From Phellopilus nigrolimitatus (taxonomy: Eukaryota; Basidiomycota; Agaricomycetes; Hymenochaetales; Hymenochaetaceae): 43,232 bases of DNA. Positions 22,287 to 30,293 of the stretch are shown piece by piece. The number at the start of each line of letters is the position of its first letter. Positions within the stretch are counted from its first letter, which is position 1. Location: NCBI GenBank assembly GCA_021029095.1, contig JAJOHG010000220.1, positions 1-43,232 on the forward strand. The letters are read 5' to 3'. Under the pieces are notes generated by a model, which had not been told where the DNA came from, did no database searches, and saw only the letters and a list, made by a program, of their open reading frames with translations. Both the position numbers and the translations under genes were made by a program.

Positions 22287-22786
22287 GTGGCATTTTACGT
22301 CTTTTGCAGACGGGAGAACGTCTGATTGTTTCTTCAAGAGCTGCTACGCTACCGGGAGAAGAGGATATGGAGGGTCTTCAAGCCATTTTAGACCCTTCGA
22401 CTGTCACAGGCCGCGTCGCACGCATTTCGCTGATGACGACGGGTCCTACAAGTGACGCCCTTACTCTGGCATTCTCTGAAATGAATATGAGTGACGCGAA
22501 GTTCCATGAGAGAAAGGAACCTAGTCTTGGTGCTGCTTCAATGGAAGGGACTGCTGTCTCAAGATAGTTTCCTTTTTGACTTCTTTTCCTAGGCCCGCCG
22601 TGGTTCATTTTTCATTGCATAAGTAAATTGACGCAGACTGTAGTCTTTGTTTTGGTTGTATCCAGGTCTAAACAGTGATCATGTCACGAATTTCTTTGCG
22701 GGAATGAAAGGCAAATCCGTGCTATCGTTTAAAGGGCTCCTTATTACCAGAGAAATCTAAGTGCCGTGTTAGCAATGAAAACATTA
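22287..22786. other. Region 3' of APH-like gene, with an open frame of unclear status
   Basis: A plus-strand frame stays open from the APH stop to a TAG at about 22565 (includes TGERLIVSSRAATLPGEEDME and SDALTLAFSEMNMSDAKF). It has no ATG at its start. Joining it to the kinase would need a 27-nt intron (22283-22309), which is too short, and the joined phase gives a stop. It may be leftover coding sequence or 3' UTR. From 22568 to the transposon nothing is recognised. Confidence 0.3.
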
Positions 22787-22809
22787 CAGTAGGACCTCTC
22801 GTTAAGCTT
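22787..22809 (+). repeat. Left terminal inverted repeat of the pogo-type element
   Basis: 23 bp identical to the reverse complement of 28042-28064 and preceded by the TA target duplication. Confidence 0.9.
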
Positions 22810-23017
22810 ACCTGTGGTTAAGCTTAACTTGTCAATAAGCTTGAGATTTTGTGTCCATGGACACGGTAGAACCGAAAAAGAAGCACGTTAAGCTTAAATG
22901 TACAATACGCTTAACGCTTAGCCATATTTTTGAAAATTAATTGGGAATAAGCTTAACGACAGGTCGCTTACATAAGTTTTTGGAGAGTCACAGTTCATAT
23001 TTCCTGTGGTTGATTTA

Positions 23018-23048
23018 GAGCCCGTTCGGTTGCAAAACCGCGCGCGAT
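23018..23048 (+). repeat. Left terminal inverted repeat of the 3.5-kb PIF-type element
   Basis: 31 bp identical to the reverse complement of 26486-26516. Just inside lies a GC-alternating palindrome (ATCATGATCGCGCGCGAT) and a second partial copy of the terminal motif (CTGTTCGGTTGC at about 23113). Confidence 0.9.
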
Positions 23049-23589
23049 AATCCCTGCCAAATTTGAGATCATGATCGCGCGCGATACTGTCACGATTTTT
23101 CCGATAACGCGCCTGTTCGGTTGCCTGTATCTCGTACACCGCAATTTGAACAAAATGTTTATTAGAGATTGATGCTGCACTGTTTGAATGTCATGATAAG
23201 AACATAATTTGACTCTTAGAGAAGTGTTTTTTGAAGACCATTACGCCAATTGTTTGACCGTTTTTAAATAGGCCATGTTTTTATATCATTTCCCAATGAG
23301 TCTTTAATATATGTGACCAAATGGCCTCGGGGCAACCTTTTCAGGGGCACGTGAATGCAACATGCTCAGTGATGTTTTACGAAGCTTTCGGCAACTGTGG
23401 GTCGGACACTGCCGCAAGTGTTCATGCAATATAGCCGATGAACGTTTAAAAAACATTTTTGCGAGTGACTCGAAAACGTAGCATCCTGTCACATAATGAC
23501 AACACCCACCAAGACTGTCTAGACGTTTGTAACTATGCTGTCGGGCTCCTGCTTTTTGATTTTTGAGATATTCAATTATATTTATATAT

Positions 23590-25300
23590 ACATATAACAT
23601 CAAGATAACGATAACACATGGAAAAGAGAACTGCTCGACAGGGCGGGTCAGAAATGTCAGCGCCCCCGACGAGCCCTCCAGTCCCGCCACGATGGAAGTC
23701 CTGTGTAAGCTGCATCCGACGTGCTGGAGGTGCCAGCGCAGAGTCGGGCGTTGTGGAGCGGGTAGGGATGCGCGAGGCCCTCGAAGTTCTCTTGTCCTCG
23801 GTTTTGATGTCCAGCAGACGCTGCAAAAGGAATAAACTGGTCTCGAGCTCTGGGTGTGCAGACGGACGCGCGTAAGCGCACGGAAGAAGTACAAAAAGGA
23901 TGATGCAACGCACCTGTGTAGATCTGGGAGAGCTTGGTCACCGCGCCGAGCACCTGCCCGACGAGCCTGTCTGCGCGGCACAGCATCAGGTTGATCAATG
24001 TGCCCACGCCGAGCCCGCTTGGCACCGCAAACTGCAGCTGGTTGTTCTCCGCAAGCAGCGTGATGATATAGCTGAAGATCGGATGGCAGCGCTTGCAGCC
24101 CTGCTGGTCCTTCGTGACAATGCCCGGGTAGATCTTGATGCACATTTCGAGCGCGAGCACGCCCGCAAGGATCAAGTCAACCACGGCAATGACATGAAGT
24201 CCCACACCGGGATTGGGATCCGCTTCATGACGTATTCGTTCACTGCATCAATGTTGTATTTTAGCTGCGCGGAGATCGGCACGATGAGCGGCACCTCCGC
24301 CATGGTGCCTGTATACGAGCAGAGCCCTCTCAGCTCTGTAGCAAGAAAGTTTTTGTTTCTCAGTTGGTGCAAACCTTTTACGAACAAAGCGATACTCTTC
24401 TGGTGCTCGAGCGCCTGTGCCTCCTTGACCAATCCGACCTTATTTTGCAGAATGGTGATGTTCTGAAGCTTCATGCTCTCCACGGCGGCGAGATGCTCGA
24501 AGTCTGGGCACGGCTCATTCCCAGCGATGAGAAGGAGTGCAGCATCCATGTCTGCCGCACCGTTCAGCGTGGTGGCCATGAGAATATTGTATCCGGGTCA
24601 GTCGACGAAGGAGACATACCGAAACAGCTCCATATGATGCTCGCATCCTCGCACGGCAGGCGATCCTCCTTGTCGGAGTGGTACGAGCGATAGCAGCCCT
24701 GTCCCAGGTACGCCTTGTTCTCGCATTTATTCATCTATTTTTTGCCGCCGTAAGATGGAAAAGCAGAGGAGAAAAGCGGTGTACGACGCACTTTTGCATT
24801 CGCGTAACCCGGCTTGACAGTGATATTCCGGACGAGCTCGTTCTTGAAGCGCACGGTCATAACCCCCGAGATAGCCTTCACCACTGTCAACTTCCTGTGC
24901 GCGACGTGCCCAATCGTGCCTGCAGTATCTCACCGCGCCATGAGCATTTTGTATTCAGCCACCTTTCATGACTGTAAAGAAATTTATGTACCAAGATTTG
25001 TAGTCGCCTAACAGAACAAGCCAATGAACTCAACGCGAGTGACGACTTCATTAAGACAGCAGACAGCACCTGCTTGGAAGTAACTTCGGGCGACAAGGGC
25101 GAGAGTTTTGTCGAGTCGATCTTGACAGTCTTGATTTCTTCCTCCTCCACCTCGTCCCCAGAGTCCGACTCATCGTGGGGTCATTGGAGCGTTTCGGCAA
25201 CTGTAAGTGTTGGCGATGGAGACGTGCCGCAGCAGCTTCATGCGGTGCCCGCACCCGGGGCACTTGCATGGTGGGCGGTCCTTTTTATCAGAGTTGTACT
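23590..25300 (-). pseudogene. Degenerate, intron-containing copy of translation factor eIF2-gamma
   Basis: eIF2-gamma is the GTPase subunit that delivers initiator Met-tRNA; this copy cannot work. Minus-strand pieces in order: acidic leader with KIDSTKLSPLSPEVTSKQ (about 25150-25070), [20 protein letters not shown] (24925-24865), zinc-knuckle region GCYRSYHSDKEDRLPCED (about 24700), [23 protein letters not shown] (about 24620-24570), [13 protein letters not shown]...[36 protein letters not shown] (about 24280), PGIVTKDQQGCKRCHPIFS and CRADRLVGQVLGAV (24140-23960), then LFLLQRLLDIKTEDK (about 23860). Lesions are visible: the P-loop G-K-S/T is R-K-L, the switch II region (VDCPGH in family members) has a stop and reads PGY, the base-recognition NKxD reads NKVG, and frameshifts interrupt the zinc region. 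Several normal introns are retained (for example GTGCGT at about 24788), so it was copied from DNA, not mRNA. Confidence 0.85.
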
Positions 25301-26485
25301 GATCTGTCTGGAGGCTGAGAAGAACATATGAGAAGACGTCGCACACTTGGTAGGAGTCAAAGTGCGACAGCGCACAAGTTCGTGTGAACAGAAAAAATAA
25401 GAACTCACAGATTACATAAACTTTGTTACATGCCGCTCGTATTTTTATGGTCAAAATCATGTTGTTGCTGTATATAACTTGTAGCACCTCTGCCTTGTGT
25501 AGATACTACATGTTTTCTTATATAAGATAAATACTTTTTTGTTGTGGTTATTTGAATACCTCCAGGATACATCCATCGGATGTCTCCGAAAATGTCTAAA
25601 AAGCATTTGTCGGCAAATCTTTAACCAACATCCGGGAAAGTCTTGCATAAATAAGTACAAAGTGTAATACCGATCTTGCTGCCCATTGGCATTACAACAC
25701 AACACAAGCCCTGTATTAACACCTGTTGTAGCAATAAAAAACCTTACATTATATCCTCAAATTACAGCAATGTAGATCTTATTTCACTAGAAAATTTTAT
25801 GTTTTTTCGCCAGTTTGTCCCAAACATAATATGTGCATTTAATTGAAACATTTCAATTATGTTTTTCCCAAAAATCCCATATCAACACTTCCATGATCCA
25901 TTATTCGACACTATTTGTGACACTTCTAAGACGTATACCTCCGTCTGTCTTAACAACACTTGACTCAGTTGGCGGTGTAGCTGTATCTCAATCTGCGAAA
26001 TAGATTTCCCTATGAAAAATAAATACAGGTCTGACCTGTTTTGCAAGTTGCGAAAATCATGTCGCGCGTTCTGTCTCTCTTTCCTCCCTCAACATTACAC
26101 TTTTGCTGGGAAAGCTGCATCACCTTTTATGAACCATTTCTTGACATCTCGCTACAAAAATTATTTTGCTATGCAGGGCACAGCCCAAGCTGTCTATAAA
26201 TGTAGCTTTTACTATACTCTTCGGTTTTGTTAACCTACATTACAACTTGACAATTTCAAGCAAATAAACTAGAGTAACAAAATATGCCGACTTACTTTGG
26301 TCAGCTTGTCTAGTTATGTACATGTAACAAGGGCTGCGAGCACAGTCAAAAAAAAAAGGCAATTAAAATATTTTTCGGATTTATCAGGAAAAAATTCAAA
26401 CGTGTTCGGCAGACATCTATCTCTATCAAGTTGGATACTCTATCTCTATCTGCGGCCTTGCAGATTTCGGTAACACGAGATTGTG

Positions 26486-26516
26486 ATCGCGCGCGGTTTT
26501 GCAACCGAACGGGCTC
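26486..26516 (-). repeat. Right terminal inverted repeat of the 3.5-kb PIF-type element
   Basis: Reverse complement of 23018-23048, followed by the TTA target duplication at 26517-26519. Confidence 0.9.
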
Positions 26517-26565
26517 TTAGTACTGCAATTCTTGTCTTTTCCCAACATGTCTAGAGAGCTTGTTA

Positions 26566-26615
26566 GGGCCTGCTCGGCTCCAGGAGTTGCGCAGTCAACG
26601 CTTGGGTTGGCTCGG
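26566..26615 (+). repeat. Left 50-bp terminal inverted repeat of the 1.2-kb PIF-type element
   Basis: Perfect reverse-complement match to 27742-27791; the similarity resumes after a 2-base gap (TGACG). Confidence 0.9.
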
Positions 26616-27741
26616 AGTGACGGACTCCAGTCACAAATCCCGATCTGATGGCTTGACCATTTGTAGTATCTTATGTCACTTGCCGCGTCTAAATTGCTAT
26701 ATAGGAGACTGTGTCATTCGGCATAATCGGCGAACAAAATCACGCCGTTACCGTCATGGACCGGTCCTTGCAACACCACCATTCCTTGTAACACGCCATT
26801 TAATTTGACTCAACAACACCTTCCTCAGTTCAAATTAGTGCACAAAAATCATCTTTTCATCTAAATACCCTACTACAAAAACATCTGGTGTAAAATGGTC
26901 TACAATTAATGAAGTTATGGGTGAAATAAGCATGAGAAAGTACTAGAACTGAGTGGTGCAAAATGTTTCCAGTCTTATGCACTCGTAAAACCCTTCTTTA
27001 TGCTCAAACAAAAAATGTGTTTACTGTTAACACAATATTATCAATGTCCTTGCAAAATTTCAAGTCAGATGGATAAGTATATACAGTTGTGTAAAAATTC
27101 AGGTAAGTTGTGTGTGGCGCTCTTTGCAATTGTGACACTTGCGTCACTGACTTGTCATGTCACAGATTTTCCGTGCCATGTCTCATTGCAGTTCAATTGC
27201 TCACTTCTGTCTATTCCCAAGCCAGAGCTTCCGAAAGATATTGAGGATGATTTGGAAGCAAATTGACATTTAAAATGTCACCCGGGATGTGAGCAGCAGC
27301 TCAAATCCCGAGTGAAGATAAGCGTGGGAAAGTTGTGTTGCAAGGAGTGGTGATGTGCCGTTTCGGAGTCAAATTGTATGCGCTTCATAACTCATTTGTT
27401 CCTTGCTTTTATCACTCTAAATTTTGTGCAGATAAACCTGAGTAGCATAGCTTTATAATGGTATTTTTTTTTTGAGAATATTTTCATGATATAATTGTTT
27501 AAAAAGCAAAATAAAATGTGCTGTTTCAAGGACCGGTCCATGACGGTACAGCTTCAAGTTGGGCAGTCATTCTACCTCCATAAGGCAATCACAGCGTGAT
27601 TTGTTCGCCGAAATGCGGCACTTCCACGATCTTTTTTTTTTTTTTCTTCAACTGTGAAGGGAAATATCCTGCTGATCCGTAGCCAAATAAAGCTAGCGCA
27701 TCAAAATGCTTATATAAAACGATTGTGACTAGGGCTCGTCA

Positions 27742-27791
27742 CCGAGCCAACCCAAGCGTTGACTGCGCAACTCCTGGAGCCGAGCAGGCCC
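27742..27791 (-). repeat. Right 50-bp terminal inverted repeat of the 1.2-kb PIF-type element
   Basis: Perfect reverse-complement match to 26566-26615, followed by TTA. Confidence 0.9.
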
Positions 27792-28041
27792 TTAGGCACT
27801 TGCAAAACTTGGTCGGTTCTTTCAGTTCTGCCCCGGAGATAATTTTGCACAAGCTCGTGCACTTTTACCGAAGATCAGAAATGAATTTCGCAGAGATATC
27901 AATGGATCTATTGAGCAGGCTGACATTAGGAAGTTTTTCTCGCAGTAAGTAGGAAAAAAAAAAAAAAGCTATTTTTATGTAATTATGTAAGGCCGTGGAT
28001 AAGTTGTCGTTAAGCTTAGGCTCAGGTGTCCACCGAGGGTC

Positions 28042-28064
28042 AAGCTTAACGAGAGGTCCTACTG
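28042..28064 (-). repeat. Right terminal inverted repeat of the pogo-type element
   Basis: Reverse complement of 22787-22809, followed by TA. The next inner bases differ (GA against AC), so the perfect match ends at 23 bp. Confidence 0.9.
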
Positions 28065-28147
28065 TATGTCGTAACAATACTTCCGCTCTTTTTTTTTTGT
28101 CTTTTTGTGCTCCATGGCTCGCGAGCATTACCAGACAGCTCAGTAAT

Positions 28148-28314
28148 CATGATTTTGTATGTGGGTGTCCCACATACGAGCCGGGAGGCGAGCTCGCTTT
28201 CCTCAAGACTTTATTCAAGTCTTTTTTCCCCTTTTCTTTTCTTTTCAATTCGCAGTCTTGAGGGAAGCGAACGCTCCCCGGCTCGTATGTGGGGCACCCA
28301 CATACCAAATCATG
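28148..28314. mobile_element. Palindromic (fold-back) MITE-like element
   Basis: Two arms of about 60 bases, 28148-28210 and 28254-28314, are near-perfect reverse complements (CATGATTTTGTATGTGGGTG against CATGATTTGGTATGTGGGTG) around a pyrimidine-rich loop. Each arm also contains its own small palindrome (TATGTGGG..CCCACATA), so transcripts or single strands could form a branched hairpin. Size and structure fit a MITE; I cannot define a target-site duplication. It lies 83 bases outside the pogo-type element. Confidence 0.65.
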
Positions 28315-28440
28315 GTTTCTTTCTATCTAAGAAGCATGCATCATACCTTTGCTTTCTGAAGAGATTATCTTATAGCATACAATCCGATCGTACTACAGTT
28401 TCCGGGTGTATACAGTCAAGCAAGCTTGTATGATGCTTTA

Positions 28441-28441
<1 letters not shown>

Positions 28442-28477
<36 letters not shown>

Positions 28478-28486
28478 ACACACACA
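28442..28486 (+). repeat. Poly-A(35) plus CA microsatellite
   Basis: Thirty-five consecutive A residues followed by a short CA run. Length is likely to vary between isolates and may be imprecise in the assembly. Confidence 0.9.
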
Positions 28487-28957
28487 GTTGCTATTGCATT
28501 GGATACTTTCAAACATTCCAGGAGCTATAACTATCATTACGTTTTGTCTCAAGGTTGTGTTTTCAGCTTTGTACACGCTGCGAGAGGGGGGAAGGTCCAC
28601 ACGGTCACCGTGGAAGTCACATGATAGCTTTGCTTCGCTCCGCAAATATCTTTTGTCGGTAAGCACCTTGTCATCCCTCAGTCATCCTATTGAATCAATT
28701 GAATTGGGATTTATACATGACTGATTCAGGTGCAGTTTAGCGTCTTGCTCTTTGCTGCTGGACAGATTTCAAACCACAGTGATCGTTGAATAGGTATAGT
28801 TAGTTTTAAACGTGGACGCGCACTATCTCTAATGTCATCCTTTGGAAATCTTTAGAGCTCGCGAAGACACAGGCCAGCTGGCTGGCGAAGTAATCGCTGA
28901 CCTGTAGTTACTCATGCGTTTACTCATGCTCAGGCCTCGCGATGTGACTCTTGACAG

Positions 28958-28965
28958 TATTTAAA
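28958..28965 (+). promoter_or_regulatory. Likely TATA box of the GST-like gene
   Basis: TATTTAAA stands 49 bases upstream of the ATG at 29014 in an otherwise mixed-composition stretch. The spacing suits a short 5' leader. Confidence 0.4.
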
Positions 28966-29013
28966 GTATGGGCCGGCAAACCAACTTAGCACATCCGGGA
29001 ATCGCAGAGAACA

Positions 29014-29846
29014 ATGGCCTCTCAAACCAGTTTCAAGATTACCCTCTACGACGTCCCGACTGCCTTGGAAGAGAAAACAATGACATATACCACGCGTAGA
29101 ATCAGGTATGTGCGGACTCGTCCTAGTACGCAGAATATCTGTTGATGTTTCACCTCCGTAGACTAGTTCTCGACTTCAAAGGAATACCATTCGAGACTGC
29201 CTGGATTGACTTTCCTGATGTCGAGGCCACCTGCAAGTCCGTCGGTGCGCCCCCTACGTCCATAAAGGCAGACGGAAATCCACGCTACACTGTCCCCTTC
29301 ATCACTGTCTCTTCACCCACCACGACGACCATCGCGATATCCGACTCGTTCAAGATTGCTGCGTTCATCGAGGACACGTACCCCGACCCCGAGCACCCGT
29401 TGCTTCCCGAAAACTCGCGCGTTGCAGACGTCGTATTCAGAAAGTATCTAAACGACGAGGTTTTTGTTCCGACGTTCCAAATTCTTTTCCCGCCGTTCAT
29501 CCGCGCGCTTCCGGAACATACGCAGGACTGGTTCATCAAGACGCGCTTAAATCTATTTGGAAAGCCATTGTCGGAAATACTTCCGGAAGGCGACGAGGCT
29601 ATCGCGGAGGCGTGGAAGAATATAGAGAAGACATTCGACGAGCTCGCCTCGTACTTGGACGCGAATGGCAAAGGAAACTGCCGAGTTACGAGCCGAGTGA
29701 GCTTTATAGAGATGGAATTGGTGGCGTTTCTGTATATGACCAAGAGAATCGACTACAGTGGCGTATGGAAGATGCTGGAAGGGCGCAATGAGGGACGGTG
29801 GGCGAAGTTATTGGACGTATATGCAGAATATCTGCCCGTCCATTAA
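29014..29846 (+). CDS. Glutathione S-transferase-like protein (fungal etherase/GTT-like)
   Basis: Predicted cytosolic GST-fold protein. Exons 29014-29105 and 29162-29846 give 258 aa. The N-terminal thioredoxin-like domain reads KITLYDVPTALEEKTMTYTT, then RLVLDFKGIPFETAWIDFPDVE, with a cis-Pro context (YTVPFI) and the glutathione gamma-Glu-binding DS motif (ISDSFKIAAFIEDTYPD). The C-terminal helical domain includes SEILPEGDEAIAEAWKNIEKTFDELASYLD. This resembles the large mushroom group of GSTs related to fungal etherases and Ure2p-like enzymes, which often act on aromatic compounds; the substrate here is unknown. The catalytic Ser/Cys expected near residue 15-25 is not obvious (PTALEEKTMTYTTRRIR). 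The ATG at 29014 is preceded by a TATA-like box. Confidence 0.85.
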
Positions 29847-30293
29847 AGAATTACTCATGTACTTGGTCACTGGGAAACGCATCTTGTTGCCAAATCTCTG
29901 TGAAAGCAAAATTCATTGCCGTGAAATTTAACGATGATTTGAATTGTTTTTGCTTTATTACATTTTTCATTAAACAAACTTTGGTTTGTGCCGCCGGTCG
30001 GAGAGTACTGAAAGCACCGCCACTGAGCGCGTCTCGACGCGTTACGCGACGACGATCTCAACCGTGTCCTACTTTGAACAGATTGTCCTTTGTACAAGTG
30101 CCTTTTTTCCCCTATCAATTCCCATCGTGTCTGCAGCATCTTATTTAGCGACCAGCTCTTTGTGTCGTCTCTTTATAACACATCTCCCGGCAGCCGACGA
30201 GTCACTCGAGAAGGTGTGTTCAAGTTTAACTCTCCTGCAGCGGTCGACACAGAGTCATACCGTCTGTTTCCTACGCCAGCTCTTCCTGATTTC
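29847..30293. other. Intergenic region before RMI1
   Basis: 3' region of the GST-like gene and promoter of RMI1, both on the plus strand. Overlapping short frames (29986-30390) are not supported by splice signals or known domains. No element recognised. Confidence 0.4.

Larger units (their letters stand above)
23018..26516. mobile_element. PIF/Harbinger-type element carrying a captured eIF2-gamma copy
   Basis: 3,499-bp element bounded by perfect 31-bp inverted repeats, 23018-23048 and 26486-26516 (outer end GAGCCCGTTCGGTTGCAAAA), with TTA on both sides (23015-23017 and 26517-26519). TTA duplications and G-rich termini of this type are characteristic of PIF/Harbinger elements. No transposase or Myb-like protein is visible. 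The interior holds a degenerate eIF2-gamma gene (about 23590-25300, minus) and AT-rich filler (25400-26480). It therefore looks like a non-autonomous, gene-capturing (Pack-type) element inserted into the pogo-type element. Confidence 0.8.
26566..27791. mobile_element. Second PIF/Harbinger-type non-autonomous element with long TIRs
   Basis: 1,226-bp element with perfect 50-bp inverted repeats at 26566-26615 and 27742-27791 (outer end GGGCCTGCTCGGCTCCAGGA), flanked by TTA (26563-26565 and 27792-27794). Its outer bases (GGGCCTGCTCGGCTCC) resemble those of the 3.5-kb neighbour (GAGCCCGTTCGGTTGC), so the two are probably related. Further inverted segments lie inside: 26728-26775 against about 27533-27617 share GGCGAACAAA.TCACG and ACCGTCATGGACCGGTCCTTG. 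The AT-rich core has no credible coding sequence, which fits a large MITE. Confidence 0.85.
22787..28064. mobile_element. Pogo/Tc1-type DNA transposon remnant, host of nested insertions
   Basis: Perfect 23-bp terminal inverted repeats lie at 22787-22809 and 28042-28064 (outer end CAGTAGGACCTCTCGTTAAG...), flanked on both sides by TA (22785-22786 and 28065-28066). A CAGT start with a TA duplication is typical of the Tc1/mariner/pogo superfamily. Subterminal copies of TTAAGCTTAA-like motifs occur on both sides (22802, 22818, 22887, 22947; 28009, 28041). Removing the two internal PIF-type insertions leaves only about 550 bp, too small for a transposase, so this is a non-autonomous (MITE-like) or deleted element. 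No transposase frame is visible. Confidence 0.85.
28065..29013. other. Intergenic region with hairpin element, poly-A/CA tract and GST promoter
   Basis: Besides the palindromic element it contains A(35) followed by a short CA repeat at 28442-28486. The poly-A could be the tail of a decayed retroelement or a simple slippage tract; no retroelement body is recognisable on either side. A TATTTAAA box at 28958-28965 lies 49 bases before the GST start codon. Confidence 0.5.

Noticed and set aside
22283..22567. Open frame continuing from the APH-like stop
   Set aside because: Starts at GTG with no ATG; joining it needs a 27-nt intron and gives an out-of-phase stop.
23304..24143. 279-codon minus-strand frame in the transposon
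   Set aside because: It is the wrong frame across the eIF2-gamma pseudogene; the family motifs are in the other frames.
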